Positions 44,201 through 54,789 of a stretch of DNA of 64,000 bases are shown here, one piece after another (position 1 is the first letter of the stretch; each line of letters opens with the position of its first letter). The position numbers were made by a program, and so were the translations under genes. This stretch comes from Bipolaris cookei. Lineage: Eukaryota; Ascomycota; Dothideomycetes; Pleosporales; Pleosporaceae. The notes under the pieces are model-generated. The model was not told the origin of the DNA. It did not search any database and saw only the letters and a program-made list of their open reading frames with translations. The stretch is taken from the NCBI GenBank assembly GCA_002286855.1, contig NRSV01000038.1, positions 240,269 to 304,268 of the forward strand, written 5' to 3'.

Positions 44201-44638
44201 ATGGACCGGTCCGACATGGCACCCATGTTCAATTGCTCGAAATCTCACCATCGTGCCTCAGTCAGGCGTGACGACTCGTCTGAGCCTGAGGTATATTTTG
44301 CCATCCATAAGGCTGTTCTGGTCACCGTAGTAGTAGCTACAGGTGTGGCAGTCATGGCCCTCCTCGCCGTTATCGTTGTCCGCGAAAGGCGTCGCAGGCA
44401 TCGTGCAATTCAACGCACCTAGGACATTGAGGCCAATGCTGCTGCTTTTATTGAGATTCTGAAAAACGAACCCTCCTACAAGCCAACGTCGCCACCGTAC
44501 GAACCTAGCTCGCCGTACTTGGGTGACAGGTTCCCTTATGGCGAAATACGTAACTATCAGAAGGCTCGTGTATCGTCTGAAAGGTCTTTTTGTGACGAGA
44601 GGCGTGGACAGAATGGCGATTCAATTTCACGGGATTGA
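44201..44638 (+). pseudogene. Single-TM membrane protein interrupted by an in-frame TAG
   Basis: From ATG 44201 the frame encodes a polar lumenal part with basic residues, a TM segment (about residues 33-55: Val/Ala/Leu-rich, followed by RERRRRH), then TAG at 44420-44422. Behind the TAG the same frame stays open for 71 more codons to TGA 44636-44638. That part is protein-like: DIEANAAAF, then a Pro/Tyr-rich PTSPPYEPSSPY segment and a basic end. A CAG (Gln) to TAG change is the simplest explanation and fits a C-to-T mutation at a CpA site. Readthrough or a sequencing error are alternatives; no intron of sensible size would remove the stop. No family recognised. A 5' exon may exist. Confidence 0.55.
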
Positions 44639-45123
44639 TCTAGGCGAGATGAGGCGACTGGGTGAAGACAAGATGAGTAAGTTGTAAGGTATCCGGTAAT
44701 GTATCTTGCTTTAGGATATGGCTGCGAGTCACATGTTGAGTATTTGCACTTGTAAGTAATCGGAAGATTGAAAGAATGAGAAGATGGTCAATTTTGGTGC
44801 TTATCATCTAAAATGTAATGTAAAGAAGGTTTCCGAATACCTGGTTCAAAGTGCTATTAAACTCCATCTAGATGCCCTGACATTATCTTGGATAAACATC
44901 CTCATTATCTAATTCCACATAAATTATAGCGCCGCTCATGTTCGCTGGCGCTTATCAAAGAGCATTGGTAGTTGGACTTTCACCATTGGTGTGTTGATAG
45001 TGGTTACACAAACCTTAGCGCCAATGCGCCACAACGCTGCAACCCCGCAACTCATAACACCAGGCTGACCCAGCTTTCTTCATACCACTTCTCCGTTCTT
45101 CATTACCTGGGCCTCTTCCTAGA
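44639..45123. other. Intergenic, promoter of the Cys-rich membrane protein gene
   Basis: AT-rich, no gene recognised. Confidence 0.5.
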
Positions 45124-47473
45124 ATGAGGGTTCTGACAATCTTGTTCGCACTGTTGGCGATTGCTTGGGGTGAGGATGTGCTTCAAGGTGATTATCTCCC
45201 CAGTCCTCGTTTGATCCCAGCGCTAAGCAAGGCTACAGACATAGCTCTCCATCCTACTGAGCTTGTGTCGAACGAAGAACCCCCATCATTGACACTACTG
45301 GACGGTCAGCATGACTGGGTCTACCCCGAGACTTTGCCACCCATGCCACAGTGCATCGCCGAGCAGGACCAGGCAGCATGGTTAAGTGCCTTGACAACAT
45401 GCACAAAGAAGCAATGCATGCGGCACTTTGGAAAATTCTGTACCCATCACCAATGGCGCACTCAGCTCAGCTGTCTAAACACCGAGCTTTCACCTCAATT
45501 TCTTGAACAGTACATTGGTTACTGTAGCCGTTCAGTTCTGAAAAAAGCACAACTATACCAATGGATCCGCACAGCCACGGATCGTACATGGCTTGTTGAG
45601 GTCGGCGATGCCAACGGGTTACAAAGACTTTCTCCAGCCTCGCTAACCAAAGGATATGCAACTATTCGTATCATAGACAAAGCACCGGCATGCCTGACTG
45701 AGTCGGTATCCGCCTCATCAATGGAGTCGTTTGGACAAGTTATGGCATCCTGCGGTTTCGAGGCTTTTACTAGACATACGGGGAATGCTAAACGTCCATG
45801 GGAGTATCATGAAGGCCAGCATTCAATGGTCGCTCTCGATACTGAGGTTGCTGGGTACGACCTGACGCATGCCATCATCCCGGACAATGATTACTTTGAC
45901 AAGCAGTGTTTCTGCAAGACATTTGATGCAAGCCTTGCAGAAGACGATTGTGCAAGACTCGGAATAGATTCGACGAGGCAACGGTTATGGATGTATGCTA
46001 CTTGTGGACCTGCTTCACTTCCCCCCAACTGGAGGCAGGGACTCAAAACCACTCCTCACGACTACATTCCTACGGAAAGATGGAAGTGGCCCCAGTGCGT
46101 TGATTCGATGCCTGATAGCGTGTTGCGGCTCCAGGATCAATGTACGACTAATGCTTGCAGAGTCGGCTTCGACGGCTACTGCTACATTCAGCGTGCAGTA
46201 GAGAGATCATGTTTCTGTCGCAACATCAACTACGACACATGCAAAGGATCCTGCCACGTCTTCGAAAACCGGATCGATTATGTACGCTGGCTTCATGATC
46301 TATGCGGTGCCGAGCAAGACTGGCATGGTTTACCAGAGGACCGGCATCAACTAGCTAGTGTCAATCGTCGCGATGCGATTCCATGGGCATGGTACACAGA
46401 ATCATTCGGTCTTTCAGACCACAGTACAGGGAAAACCAGCCCATCAAATCCCAAAAAAACATGTGCTTCCAGCGAGTGGAAACAAATGAGTCTCCTCCTC
46501 ATCAATCTCGCCGCCGTCTTCTCCGCCGTCTTCGGCCAAACCCTCTCCTCCAACTCGCCCCAAACCCCCCTAAACAGCATCCTTTGGCTCCCGCGCGGCA
46601 TCGCCGTAGCAGCCTTCTACCTCCTCGCCAACGCCATCAACGCCATGCTCATCCAATCAACCCCCACTTACGAAGAAACCCCCATGACGGAGATCGCCCT
46701 CCTCTGGTGCACCATCCCGCGCCCTACCTGGCTCCCCATCCTCCTCGTCCTCGCCTCGCCCTTCAACCGTTTCACCTTCTCCGCCGTAGCCACCAGCGTC
46801 GTCTCCGAGGCCCTTTTGCAAGCTCTCTCCTTGCCTTCTATGTTTTCAACTGTGTCCTACGGCATCGCACACGGCTTCTACAACCAGAATACACACTTAC
46901 TCCTCAACCTGCCCACAGCAACGTACATGTACGCCGGCGCCCTCATGTGGGTCGTCGTCATCGCCGTGTCTGTAATCGCCTTCTTATGCATCCTCGTCGA
47001 CGCAAGCGCATTACAAAACGCGACTGTATGCTGGACATGGGTTGAGGAGAAAGTAGCAGAGTTTTGGGCTGATAGGAAGTGGGATTCTAGTTCTGAGCGT
47101 ATGCCGATGATGCGGAGGGAGGGGTGTGTACAGCCTGGGTATGAGACGATATTGCCGACGAAGAGTCCAAGAGAGCGCGGGACGAAAAGGAGCGTGGTAA
47201 GGGCCACGCTGGTGGCGCTTGTGAGTATGTTTTTGCTGTGGATTGCGCAGTGGCTGTTTTGGATTGGATTTGTGGGGATTTCGGCGGAGGAGTAAGTGAC
47301 AACACCCCCCCCCCCCTTTTTTTTTCTTTTGGATTGTTGGATATGGTGCTTGCTGGGATTCCGATCTAGATTTATTGACGATGCATAGGTTTTGTACGCC
47401 ACAGCTTGGACTTTCGACCTTGACGTGGGTTGTTTCTTCCGTGGCTGCGGTCATTGGCGTTGTGAAGGCATAG
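45124..47473 (+). CDS. Large secretory-pathway membrane protein with Cys-rich ectodomain, unknown function
   Basis: Exons 45124-47291 and 47389-47473 encode 750 aa. Residues 1-16 are a signal peptide. The ectodomain (about 17-450) has two related Cys-rich modules: CTKKQCMRHFGKFCTHH near 92 and CTTNACRVGFDGYCYIQRAVERSCFC near 340. Both have the pattern C...C...F..[FY]C. The C-terminal part has about six membrane segments (from about 455), an acidic/basic loop and a last TM in the small second exon (VVSSVAAVIGVVKA). The 97-nt intron has GTAAGT, a C12-T9 tract and GCATAG. Without splicing the frame stops directly after EE. This architecture is common in Dothideomycetes proteins of unknown role. 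I do not recognise a catalytic motif. Context gives no pathway. Confidence 0.75.
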
Positions 47474-47635
47474 AATGGTTATTTGGTTTTAGGACAATCA
47501 TTTATCATATCCATGTCGGAATATCGCCTTGAGGGTAGTAGGTCAGATAATAAATTTGTGATGAAGTCAGTGCTATACAATTCCTATACAACCAGTAAGT
47601 CAAAAAAAAAAGAACCATCATTCATCATCCCACCC

Positions 47636-48694
47636 CTACGCATCCTCAGGCCCCATATCAAACAGCAAAAACTCCGCCGCCTTATCCCCCACACTCTCAA
47701 TCTCAATCTTGCCGGGCCCTTTTGCCCCATCAATATACGCGCCATCTCCCTCTCCCAGGATCGTCTCCCCAATCTTAATCTGCGCACCCCCAGTCTTCGG
47801 CTGCGCCCGTCCACCCATAACCACATGCGCAAACAACTTCCTAGGACCCCCCGCCACAAACTCATGCATCACCTTCTTCCCCGGCGCCAAAATGGACGCA
47901 TCCATACTCAGATCCGCCTGCAACCCAATCGCACCCTCACTCTTTGCCAATCGATCCGTATACTCCATAATCCTTACAAGCCTATCCTTCTTCTCCTCAT
48001 CACTAAACTTCTTCGTTTCGTAATGCGGCTTCAAGCCCCTCTTATTCGGCTTCGCCCAGATCTGCAAGAAGTGGACTTCAGAGTCGCGATTGCGGTTGTA
48101 CTCTGAGTGGCGGATTCCCGTGCCGGCGCTGGTGAATTGGACTTCACCGCGTTGCAGGTTTTCGAGGTTGCCCATGCTATCTTTGTGCTCGAGGGTGCCA
48201 GAGACGATGTAGCTGAAGATAAGGAATTCGGCGTGGCTGTGTGTTCCTTTTCTTTCGTGTTAGCAATTTTGTACATGTATTTTTGGAGTATTTGAAGGAA
48301 GGGGAAAAAACGTACCGAAGCCAGTCCCAGCCTCGACTCTGTCTTCATTGATGACGCGGAGAGGACCCCAGCTCTCGTGTCGCGGGTCGTAGTACGAAGC
48401 AAAGGAAAAAGTGTGGTATGTGTAGAGCCAGCCGTGGTCGGCGTGGCCGCGTTGCGACCAGGGTCGCTTTGTGATTTTAAGAGAAGCAGGTGTTGCGGTT
48501 GACATAGTGCGGAGAGTAGGTTTTGAGAGGAGAGAAGAAAAAGAGGTGCGGAAGGCAGTTGAGAGAGCCAGGGTGAGTGCTAGTAAGCCTACGAGGAGTG
48601 TGATTGCTTTTGTCGTGGTTGAGTATGAGGTATTTGGTATAGAAGAAGTACGATGTTCGCTGGATGCTTTTGATGTTGATGTTGTGTCTGTCAT
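47636..48694 (-). CDS. Pirin-family cupin protein with N-terminal membrane segment
   Basis: Exons 48694-48316 and 48246-47636 encode 329 aa. The pirin core starts near residue 65 (MSTATPASLKITKRPW), with the metal-binding set RGHADHGWLYTYHTFSF and, later, THSHAEFLIFSY and GTGIRHSEYN. The C-terminal cupin is present (AHVVMGG, GAYIDG). Metal-bound pirins act as redox cofactors in the nucleus or as quercetinases. Ahead of the core lie 64 extra residues with a TM-like segment (ITLLVGLLALTLALSTAF), which would place the protein in a membrane. The internal Met (48505) could give the normal soluble form. The intron (69 nt) has TGCTAAC, and the 3' AG at 48247 is required for the GFGTHSHAEF join. Confidence 0.87.
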
Positions 48695-49150
48695 CACGAA
48701 AGGAGATTTCGACTCATGCGACGTCTCTGCGTGTTTTTATATTCTCGCCTGAGAGACCGAGGATTTAGTTGCCGCATCATGGCGACGCTGCGCTTTCTTC
48801 TGTTTGTTACATGGGCATTTCCAATTAGTGACTAAGATCCAGTAAGGTGGACTAGCGGAAGACCGCATGTGGGGACGGAAAAGAGTCGCTTGGCTGATTA
48901 GTGATGGATGACGAGATGGCCGCCACTTATTGATCAGCGACACGTCATTGGCTGCTTGCCGAAGAGGGCAGAACGTCCAGTGTCTGACGCTAAGAGAGGG
49001 TAACGAGGTTTTTGCGTATTATCTACAACCGAATTGAGTAGTCCGAAGAGTTTGAGAAAGAGCTTGGAGAATAGATTGTCTGTTTTTACAGGTTACTCGG
49101 TGGGGCGAAGAACGCAAACATCGTCTAGTCACGTGCTGTCGACGACCACC
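48695..49150. promoter_or_regulatory. Divergent promoter region, pirin and methyltransferase-like genes
   Basis: 456 bp between the start codons. A CACGTG lies at 49132-49137, 14 bp before the plus-strand ATG. No gene is seen. Confidence 0.45.
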
Positions 49151-50347
49151 ATGGCACTGAAGAACTTCAACCCCGATACATTCCTGGACGAATGGTCAGA
49201 AGAAAAGTACTCGCCATTAAACACCGAAAACTCACTCGCGAGATGTTTGGGAGAAGCCTTCGATATTCCACCCACAGATACTTATGTTTATCGGGCACAA
49301 GCAGAGACAACGCTGCTCGTTACGCAAAGAGCAATTGATGCAAAGAGACTACACGGACTACACGGATGGTATCAAGATGATGAAGGCCAGCCTGTATGTA
49401 TTTACTCTCTATCGAATACTCAAACAGCTGCCACCCACATACTTCTCCAATCTATCCCATCCCCATACTAACACCCCCAGACCTACCCAACATCCGACGA
49501 AATAACTGCCTACACCTCCCTCTTCTCACCCAGTACCTCCCTCCCCAAATCCCTCACCAGCCTCCTCAAAAGCTCAAAAGCTCACTCCCTCCGCCAAAAA
49601 ATCGCCGCGCACCTAACCTCTCGCTACTTCAACACCACCACCCCTAACTCCAGCCTCCTTCCCAGCAAAAAAGACCGGGTGCACAAAAACCCCTATCTGG
49701 ACCTCTGGACCTACTCCTGCACAGAACTCGAATGGGCAGGCCCCGTCCCTGCAACAGTCGAGACGAAAATAAGCCATCACATCCTGCCCCTCTTCTACCA
49801 CCACTTCGGCTGCGTAGTCCCCTCGTACGCCGCTTTACACGTCCTGGCGAAACTCGCACAGCCGGCACGTCCAAGCAAAGAAGCAGTGCGCCCGATTCTC
49901 GACATAGGGTCTGGAAACGGGTACTGGACGTATATGCTTCGGCAGTTCCCCGTGGCGCATATCGGGGCGACGAAGGAGTTGGATGTTAGGGCTGTGGATA
50001 GCCAGGTGAGCGAGTACAGGGTCATGTGGATCAGGGATACGATCAAGATGGATGGAAGGCAGTATTTGATGAGGAATGGTGGAGGGAAAGGGTGTGTGCT
50101 GTTGCTTGTGTATCCGCAGGCTACGGGGGATTTTACGGGGCCGATGATGAAGACATTTGAGGGGGATACGATTGTCGTTGCGGGGACGCAGAATGGGAAC
50201 GGGTTTACGGGGTTTAGGGATGTGGTGGTAGATGAATGGGTGGAGAGGAATTTGAGTCAGTTTGAGCTCGTGTTGAGGATGCCGCTGCCGAGTTTTGCGG
50301 GCAAGGACGAGGCGCTGTTTGTGTTTCAGAGGAAGAATTCGTGTTGA
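49151..50347 (+). CDS. Methyltransferase-like protein (class I fold), unknown substrate
   Basis: Exons 49151-49393 and 49481-50347 encode 369 aa. The start ACCACCATGG is an ideal initiation context. The N-terminal half is without known motifs (FLDEWSEEKYSPLNTENSL, then helical). The motif PILDIGSGNGYWTYMLRQ (about 230-247) is like motif I (GxGxG) of SAM-dependent methyltransferases. A later AVDSQVSEYRVMWIRDTIKMDG fits motif II/III regions. The C-terminal region contains VLLLVYPQATGDFTG and ends in VFQRKNS. Fungal proteins with this layout are annotated as hypothetical. The intron (87 nt) has GTATGT, a TACTAAC branch point and CCCAG. It is divergent from pirin and shares 456 bp with it. Confidence 0.68.
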
Positions 50348-50522
50348 AGGGGATGTGACAAACATCACAGCATACAGGCGATCAGAGCAGGATCATGCAG
50401 TACGTAATAGCTACCCATGTTGCCATGATAATCATGCAACGTAGTGCGTCAATGGTGCTGGCCAATCTTCATTTAAATCATTCACTTTTTGTCGTGTTCA
50501 CATATATATGAGAGCTATGCGT

Positions 50523-51243
50523 CTACCACTTGGCCTCCTTCCTGGCGAGGAACTCATTCAAGACAGCAACATCCTTCTCCAGCGCAGTCAGCCACTTGTC
50601 CAGCTCAGCCTGGACCTTGGCATCGTCATCTCCCAGCTTCTTGTAAAAGTTGGCGCGGTATGGGGTAGCACTCATGGCGGCACTGAAAATGGGCTTGACA
50701 ATGAACGAGTGGTGGGGCTTGAGTGTGTTGCCGTAGGCGTCACGGAAGGAATCGGCAAGCTCCACGGATGAGTTGGTGATGTTGTGACGGAGAGCTTGGG
50801 CAGTAAAGTCGAGGCCACTGGAAAAGCCGTCAGTACAGGGTCTTTGGAGCTGGTAGGGAGTGCATACCGGTTCAGCCATACAAGGCCCTCGGTGGCAGTG
50901 TGCTTCTTCTCCTTGAGCTCGTTGAGGACAAGCTCCTGGAGGGTCTCTGACAGTGTTGGTGCAGCGAGCTGCCTGTCTTGGATTTTCTGTCTGGTGTTGG
51001 TACGTGTACGGGTGCTGAGTTGGTTCACTTGATGCACACCTTGATGTTGCCAGCCATGTCACTCTTGACGGGCTTGAAAGCTGCTCCACCGAGGACATCG
51101 AAAAGGGTAGTCAAGCTCTCGGCAGCCTGGAGAAAGTCCGCCGTCTTGATAGCTTTGTCGTTGGACTCGTCAACGGGGACATCGACGAAGCTCTTGTTGA
51201 GCGTGTCGAAGAAGGTTCCGCCTGGGGGGATTGCAGCTGCCAT
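50523..51243 (-). CDS. Glycolipid transfer protein, HET-C2-type
   Basis: Exons 51243-51040, 50986-50868 and 50817-50523 encode 205 aa, the normal GLTP length. The GLTP fold shows FFDTLNKSFVDVPVDES, then FLQAAESLTTLFDVLGGAAFKPVKSDMAGNI (the Asp and Lys that bind the sugar head group). GLVWLNRGLDFT holds the Trp that stacks on the sugar. HHSFIVKPIFSAAM has the conserved His and the C-terminal ends EAKW. GLTPs move glucosylceramide-type lipids between membranes. The Podospora het-c incompatibility gene belongs to this family, so allelic variation may matter for allorecognition. Introns are 53 and 50 nt, the last with TACTGAC. A TATG microsatellite (51251-51270) lies just upstream of the ATG. Confidence 0.93.
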
Positions 51244-51742
51244 TGTGGAGTATGTATGTATGTATGTATGCAGGAAAGGATGAGGAAAAAGCAATGGCAA
51301 GCAGAGCAGCAGAGGAACAGACGGAGCTTTTGATGTAGGCCAGGTGGTCTGGCTAGAGCGGTGAGCTTTGGTGCATGCACTGGGCGTGGCGTGGCGTGGT
51401 GGGGCAGTGAGCTAGCGCGGGGAACGCGCAACACACAGGGTCTCGACGAGGGGAAGCCATCCGCGCCCGCTAATACTTGGACTACCGCACTGGTTGTATG
51501 CACCAACACTCCCCCGAGTAGCCAGCAAAGTACAGTTTGGGACCCGAGAGGCAACAGCTGAGTCCCTCTTTCATCACTTGCATTTCCCAAATAAAAAAAC
51601 GCCTGCCTGGAGAACAACAGCAATCATTGTCGACATGTGTATATGTACTAGCCCCCCTCATGGCCCGGTCGTGATACGAGTCTAGCATCATCGTATGTCC
51701 CTCTCCCGCTCATGCCGGCCTGAACATCCAATGACATCAACC
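51244..51742. promoter_or_regulatory. Upstream region of the GLTP gene with TATG repeats
   Basis: Five TATG units (51251-51270) lie 8 bp from the GLTP start, in its 5' leader. The rest separates it from the decayed dehydrogenase gene. No gene recognised. Confidence 0.5.
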
Positions 51743-52814
51743 ATGGTCTCGCACGCCCATGCCGCAGTTGTTATGTACCGCATCGCCTGCATTCCTGGCG
51801 ACGGCATCGGCCCCGGTGTTATAGAAGCTGGTGTCCGTGTGCTCAACACGCTATCCTCAACCCTTGGAACCCTTTGAATTCCACTTTACTACTTTTGACT
51901 GGGGCGCCACACGCCTGCTTAACGGGGGCGAATGTATGCCCTCGGACGGACCCGACGAGCTCAAGGACTACGACGCCATCTACTTTGGCGCTGTAGGCCG
52001 GCAAGGTGTCCCAGGTGAGCTCTTGCTGGCTTCTTTGATCCTGCGCATACGCAAGTCGCTACATCATGTCACTGTGTAGCTTAAGCGGATTCTCCCGGGC
52101 ACCACCTCTTCACTGACAGGTTGCACACCTGCCGACCTCGATTGGATCATCATCTGTGAGAATAGCGAAGGCGACTACTCGGGCCAGGGTGGTGTACTTC
52201 ATCAAGATAGTCCACAAGCAGTAGCTACCGAAGTGAGCATCTTCACTAGAGCCGGTATCGAGTGGGTTATGAGGTATGCATTTGAGATAGCCAGGTCGCG
52301 ACCACGGAAGAGATTGATCGTGGTGACTAAGATCAATGCCCACAACCATGGCATAGTGCTCTGGGATAAAGTTTTTGACGAGATTGACAGCATGTTCGTC
52401 GAAGCAATGCCGACCCGCATGACTCTGCATTCCTCGTCCCTTAACACAATCGTCGCTACCAATCTGCATGCGGATATCCTGTCGGATCTTGCAGCAGCGC
52501 TTAGCCGATCAACTGATTTAGCATCATTGTCTAACCTTGACCCTTCACGCAGAAACCCGAGCTTGTTTGCGCCGACTCATGGATTTGCGCCTGGACATGC
52601 TGGGAGAGGCATTGTAAACCCCATTGGAGCATTTTGGAGTGCTGCCGAGATGGTGCGATGGGTTGGTGAGGATAAGGCAGCCGGTGTACTGATCAGGGCT
52701 ATCGAAAACGTCACTGGACGTGGTATCAAGACCAGGGATCTTGGTGGGAATGAGACTACTGAAAGCGTGACTGACGCTGTATGCACTGAAGTCCAGAAGC
52801 TCCTGAAAGCATGA
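51743..52814 (+). pseudogene. Decayed tartrate/isopropylmalate dehydrogenase-like gene
   Basis: Homology to the isocitrate/isopropylmalate dehydrogenase fold of the tartrate dehydrogenase group is clear: YRIACIPGDGIGPGVIEAG at the start, DAIYFGAVGRQGVP, ILPGTTSSLTG, TVATNLHADILSDLAAAL and NLDPSRRNPSLFAPTHG. But the frame shifts by one base near 51875 (CTT TGA against CCC TTT GAA TTC). An in-frame TAG stops at 52077-52079, and no splice choice removes it without creating a new stop. A segment of roughly 13-20 residues is missing after WDKVFDEI. From 52080 the frame is open to TGA 52812-52814. The gene is therefore probably non-functional. It lies 55 bp from a pogo element, which may be unrelated to its decay. 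Confidence 0.75.
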
Positions 52815-52869
52815 GTAATGTGAATAGAGGGATGCGAAGAAATTAATCCATAATACATACCTAGAACTA

Positions 52870-52927
52870 TAACGTAAAGCACCACCGAGCCGGACACACC
52901 ACCGAGCCGGACACTTTTTCTTGGCAT
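52870..52927 (+). repeat. Left terminal inverted repeat with two iterons
   Basis: An 11-bp outer end, two 17-bp units at 52881 and 52898, then tttttcttggcat. It is the downstream (3') end relative to the transposase gene. Confidence 0.92.
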
Positions 52928-52954
52928 CACGAACTTCATGTACGAAAACTCGAA

Positions 52955-54630
52955 TTACTCTACACTAGCTATAGATGCGTTATACAACTCACTTGTATCT
53001 GATAGAGAATCTTCTTCTACATCTTTTTGGCACGTACGGGCGTTATGGCCCACTCTCCCACAAGTTCCACAGTGCCGTTGACCTGGTAGAGCCTTTTCTT
53101 GACTACCCCCACCACGCGCCTTCTTTGATGCCGTACGACCAGTAGCAGCATTTTCAGCTGCCTGCGATGCTCCTGCACCAAAGTCTAGTGTCCCGCCTGT
53201 CTGAATTCGCTTTCTTTTACGCCCTCGGCGCTTTGTTACCTCAGCTAATTGCTCTTCAAGCTCTCGTATGCGGGCCTTCATAAGCACATTCTCATGTAGC
53301 ATCTCCTCAGCTCCTTCAATAAGCTTTGAGAAGCCTTCTTGTGCAGCAGTTGGTGATCGTACNNNNNNNNNNNNNNNNNNNNNNNNNNNNNNNNNNNNNN
53401 NNNNNNNNNNNNNNNNNNNNNNNNNNNNNNNNNNNNNNNNNNNNNNNNNNNNNNNNNNNNNNNNNNNNNNNNNNNNNNNNNNNNNNNNNNNNNNNNNNNN
53501 NNNNNNNNNNNNNNNNNNNNNNNNNNNNNNNNNNNNNNNNNNNNNNNNNNNNNNNNNNNNNNNNNNNNNNNNNNNNNNNNNNNNNNNNNNNNNNNNNNNN
53601 NNNNNNNNNNNNNNNNNNNNNNNNNNNNNNNNNNNNNNNNNNNNNNNNNNNNNNNNNNNNNNNNNNNNNNNNNNNNNNNNNNNNNNNNNNNNNNNNNNNN
53701 NNNNNNNNNNNNNNNNNNNNNNNNNNNNNNNNNNNNNNNNNNNNNNNNNNNNNNNNNNNNNNNNNNNNNNNNNNNNNNNNNNNNNNNNNNNNNNNNNNNN
53801 NNNNNNNNNNNNNNNNNNNNNNNNNNNNNNNNNNNNNNNNNNNNNNNNNNNNNNNNNNNNNNNNNNNNNNNNNNNNNNNNNNNNNNNNNNNNNNNNNNNN
53901 NNNNNNNNNNNNNNNNNNNNNNNNNNNNNNNNNNNNNNNNNNNNNNNNNNNNNNNNNNNNNNNNNNNNNNNNNNNNNNNNNNNNNNNNNNNNNNNNNNNN
54001 NNNNNNNNNNNNNNNNNNNNNNNNNNNNNNNNNNNNNNNNNNNNNNNNNNNNNNNNNNNNNNNNNNNNNNNNGCCTGTAACTACCTTCATTGAGCCAATC
54101 ACGCCCATCTGAAAGCCAGTCTCGTCAAAGTTATGGATGTCGTCAGAATGTACTCCATACTTCTCAATTGTCTCTCGTACAAGCTCAAACCACGCGTTAA
54201 TAACCTCTGGATCTTCCTGCTGTATTCTCTGGCGGTCCTTTGCTCGATTGAAAGCTGTTTTAAGCTCGTCCGAACGCGATACAAATCGCTCTGCCCAGTT
54301 CTTGCCTAAAGGTTGGCCATCTCGTACGCGCAGTAGTTTCTCTGCCATATCCGCTACCTCACACAGTCGGGGAGCAAATCCTCGTGAGTCTAGATCAAGA
54401 ATATATCGTACAATTGTTTGCTCTTCAATTATAGTTAGTTTGCGGCAGTTTGGAGATATCTGGGGTCGAAAAGTGATTTTGTTAAGCCGATCAGAAAGCC
54501 GCTGAAAAGGAACGTTGTAGACAGCAGCAGCGCGTCGAATGCTCTTAAACTGGCCCGTACGATAGGCCTGAATAGCAAGAGTAATTCTGCCTTCTCTCTG
54601 AGTTAATGTATCTTTACGTAGTTGGGACAT
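52955..54630 (-). CDS. Pogo/Fot1-type DDE transposase, interrupted by assembly gap
   Basis: The N-terminal part from ATG 54630 has a psq-type HTH (TLAIQAYRTGQFKSIRRAAAVYNVP), a CENP-B-type DNA-binding domain (EEQTIVRYILDLDSRGFAPR, then WAERFVSR) and the start of the DDE core (HNFDETGFQMG). Most of the catalytic core is in the gap. The C-terminal part (to 52955) reads RSPTAAQEGFSKLIEGAEEM, then a coiled segment with KRRGRKRKRIQ. A CCHC zinc knuckle follows: CGTCGRVGHNARTC. The gap length is an estimate, since the two sides are out of frame across it. It is expected in the nucleus, binding the iterons of the terminal repeats. There are no stop codons in visible parts; activity cannot be judged without the missing core. 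Confidence 0.85.
53363..54072. other. Assembly gap inside the transposase gene
   Basis: 710 N. It falls in the DDE core of the transposase, so the break is probably due to multiple near-identical copies in the genome. Confidence 0.95.
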
Positions 54631-54654
54631 GTTACTTTGCAAGTGATGTTCGCG

Positions 54655-54729
54655 ATGCCAAGAAAAAGTGTCCGGCTCGGTGGTGTGTCCGGCTCGGTGG
54701 TGTGTCCGGCTCGGTGGTGCTTTACGTTA
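54655..54729 (-). repeat. Right terminal inverted repeat with three iterons
   Basis: Reads, from outside in on the minus strand, the 11-bp end, three 17-bp units (54718-54668) and tttttcttggcat. It is 25 bp from the transposase start codon. Confidence 0.92.
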
Positions 54730-54789
54730 TACTGAATATTTTGCCCATCTCAAGCCCGATACCTCCAGACACACAACTTCTCTTACCAT

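Larger units (their letters stand above)
52870..54729 (-). mobile_element. Pogo/Fot1-type DNA transposon with complete ends
   Basis: The ends are TAACGTAAAGC and its complement, flanked on both sides by TA (52868-52869, 54730-54731), the Tc1/mariner target. The inverted repeats contain 17-bp units accaccgagccggacac. Two units lie in the left end (52881-52914), and three in the right end (54668-54718), the side where the transposase gene begins. After them come the 13 bp tttttcttggcat in both ends. The interior holds one transposase gene on the minus strand, partly hidden in a run of N (53363-54072). No stop codons were seen in the visible coding parts, so unlike the copy at 4-5.5 kb it shows no RIP damage. 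Confidence 0.92.

Noticed and set aside
49835..50368. Minus-strand open frame of 177 codons
   Set aside because: Antisense to the methyltransferase-like gene.
52016..52079. An intron that would remove the TAG of the dehydrogenase-like gene
   Set aside because: Joining GTGAGC to the TAG end produces a TAA in the next codon, so splicing does not rescue the frame.
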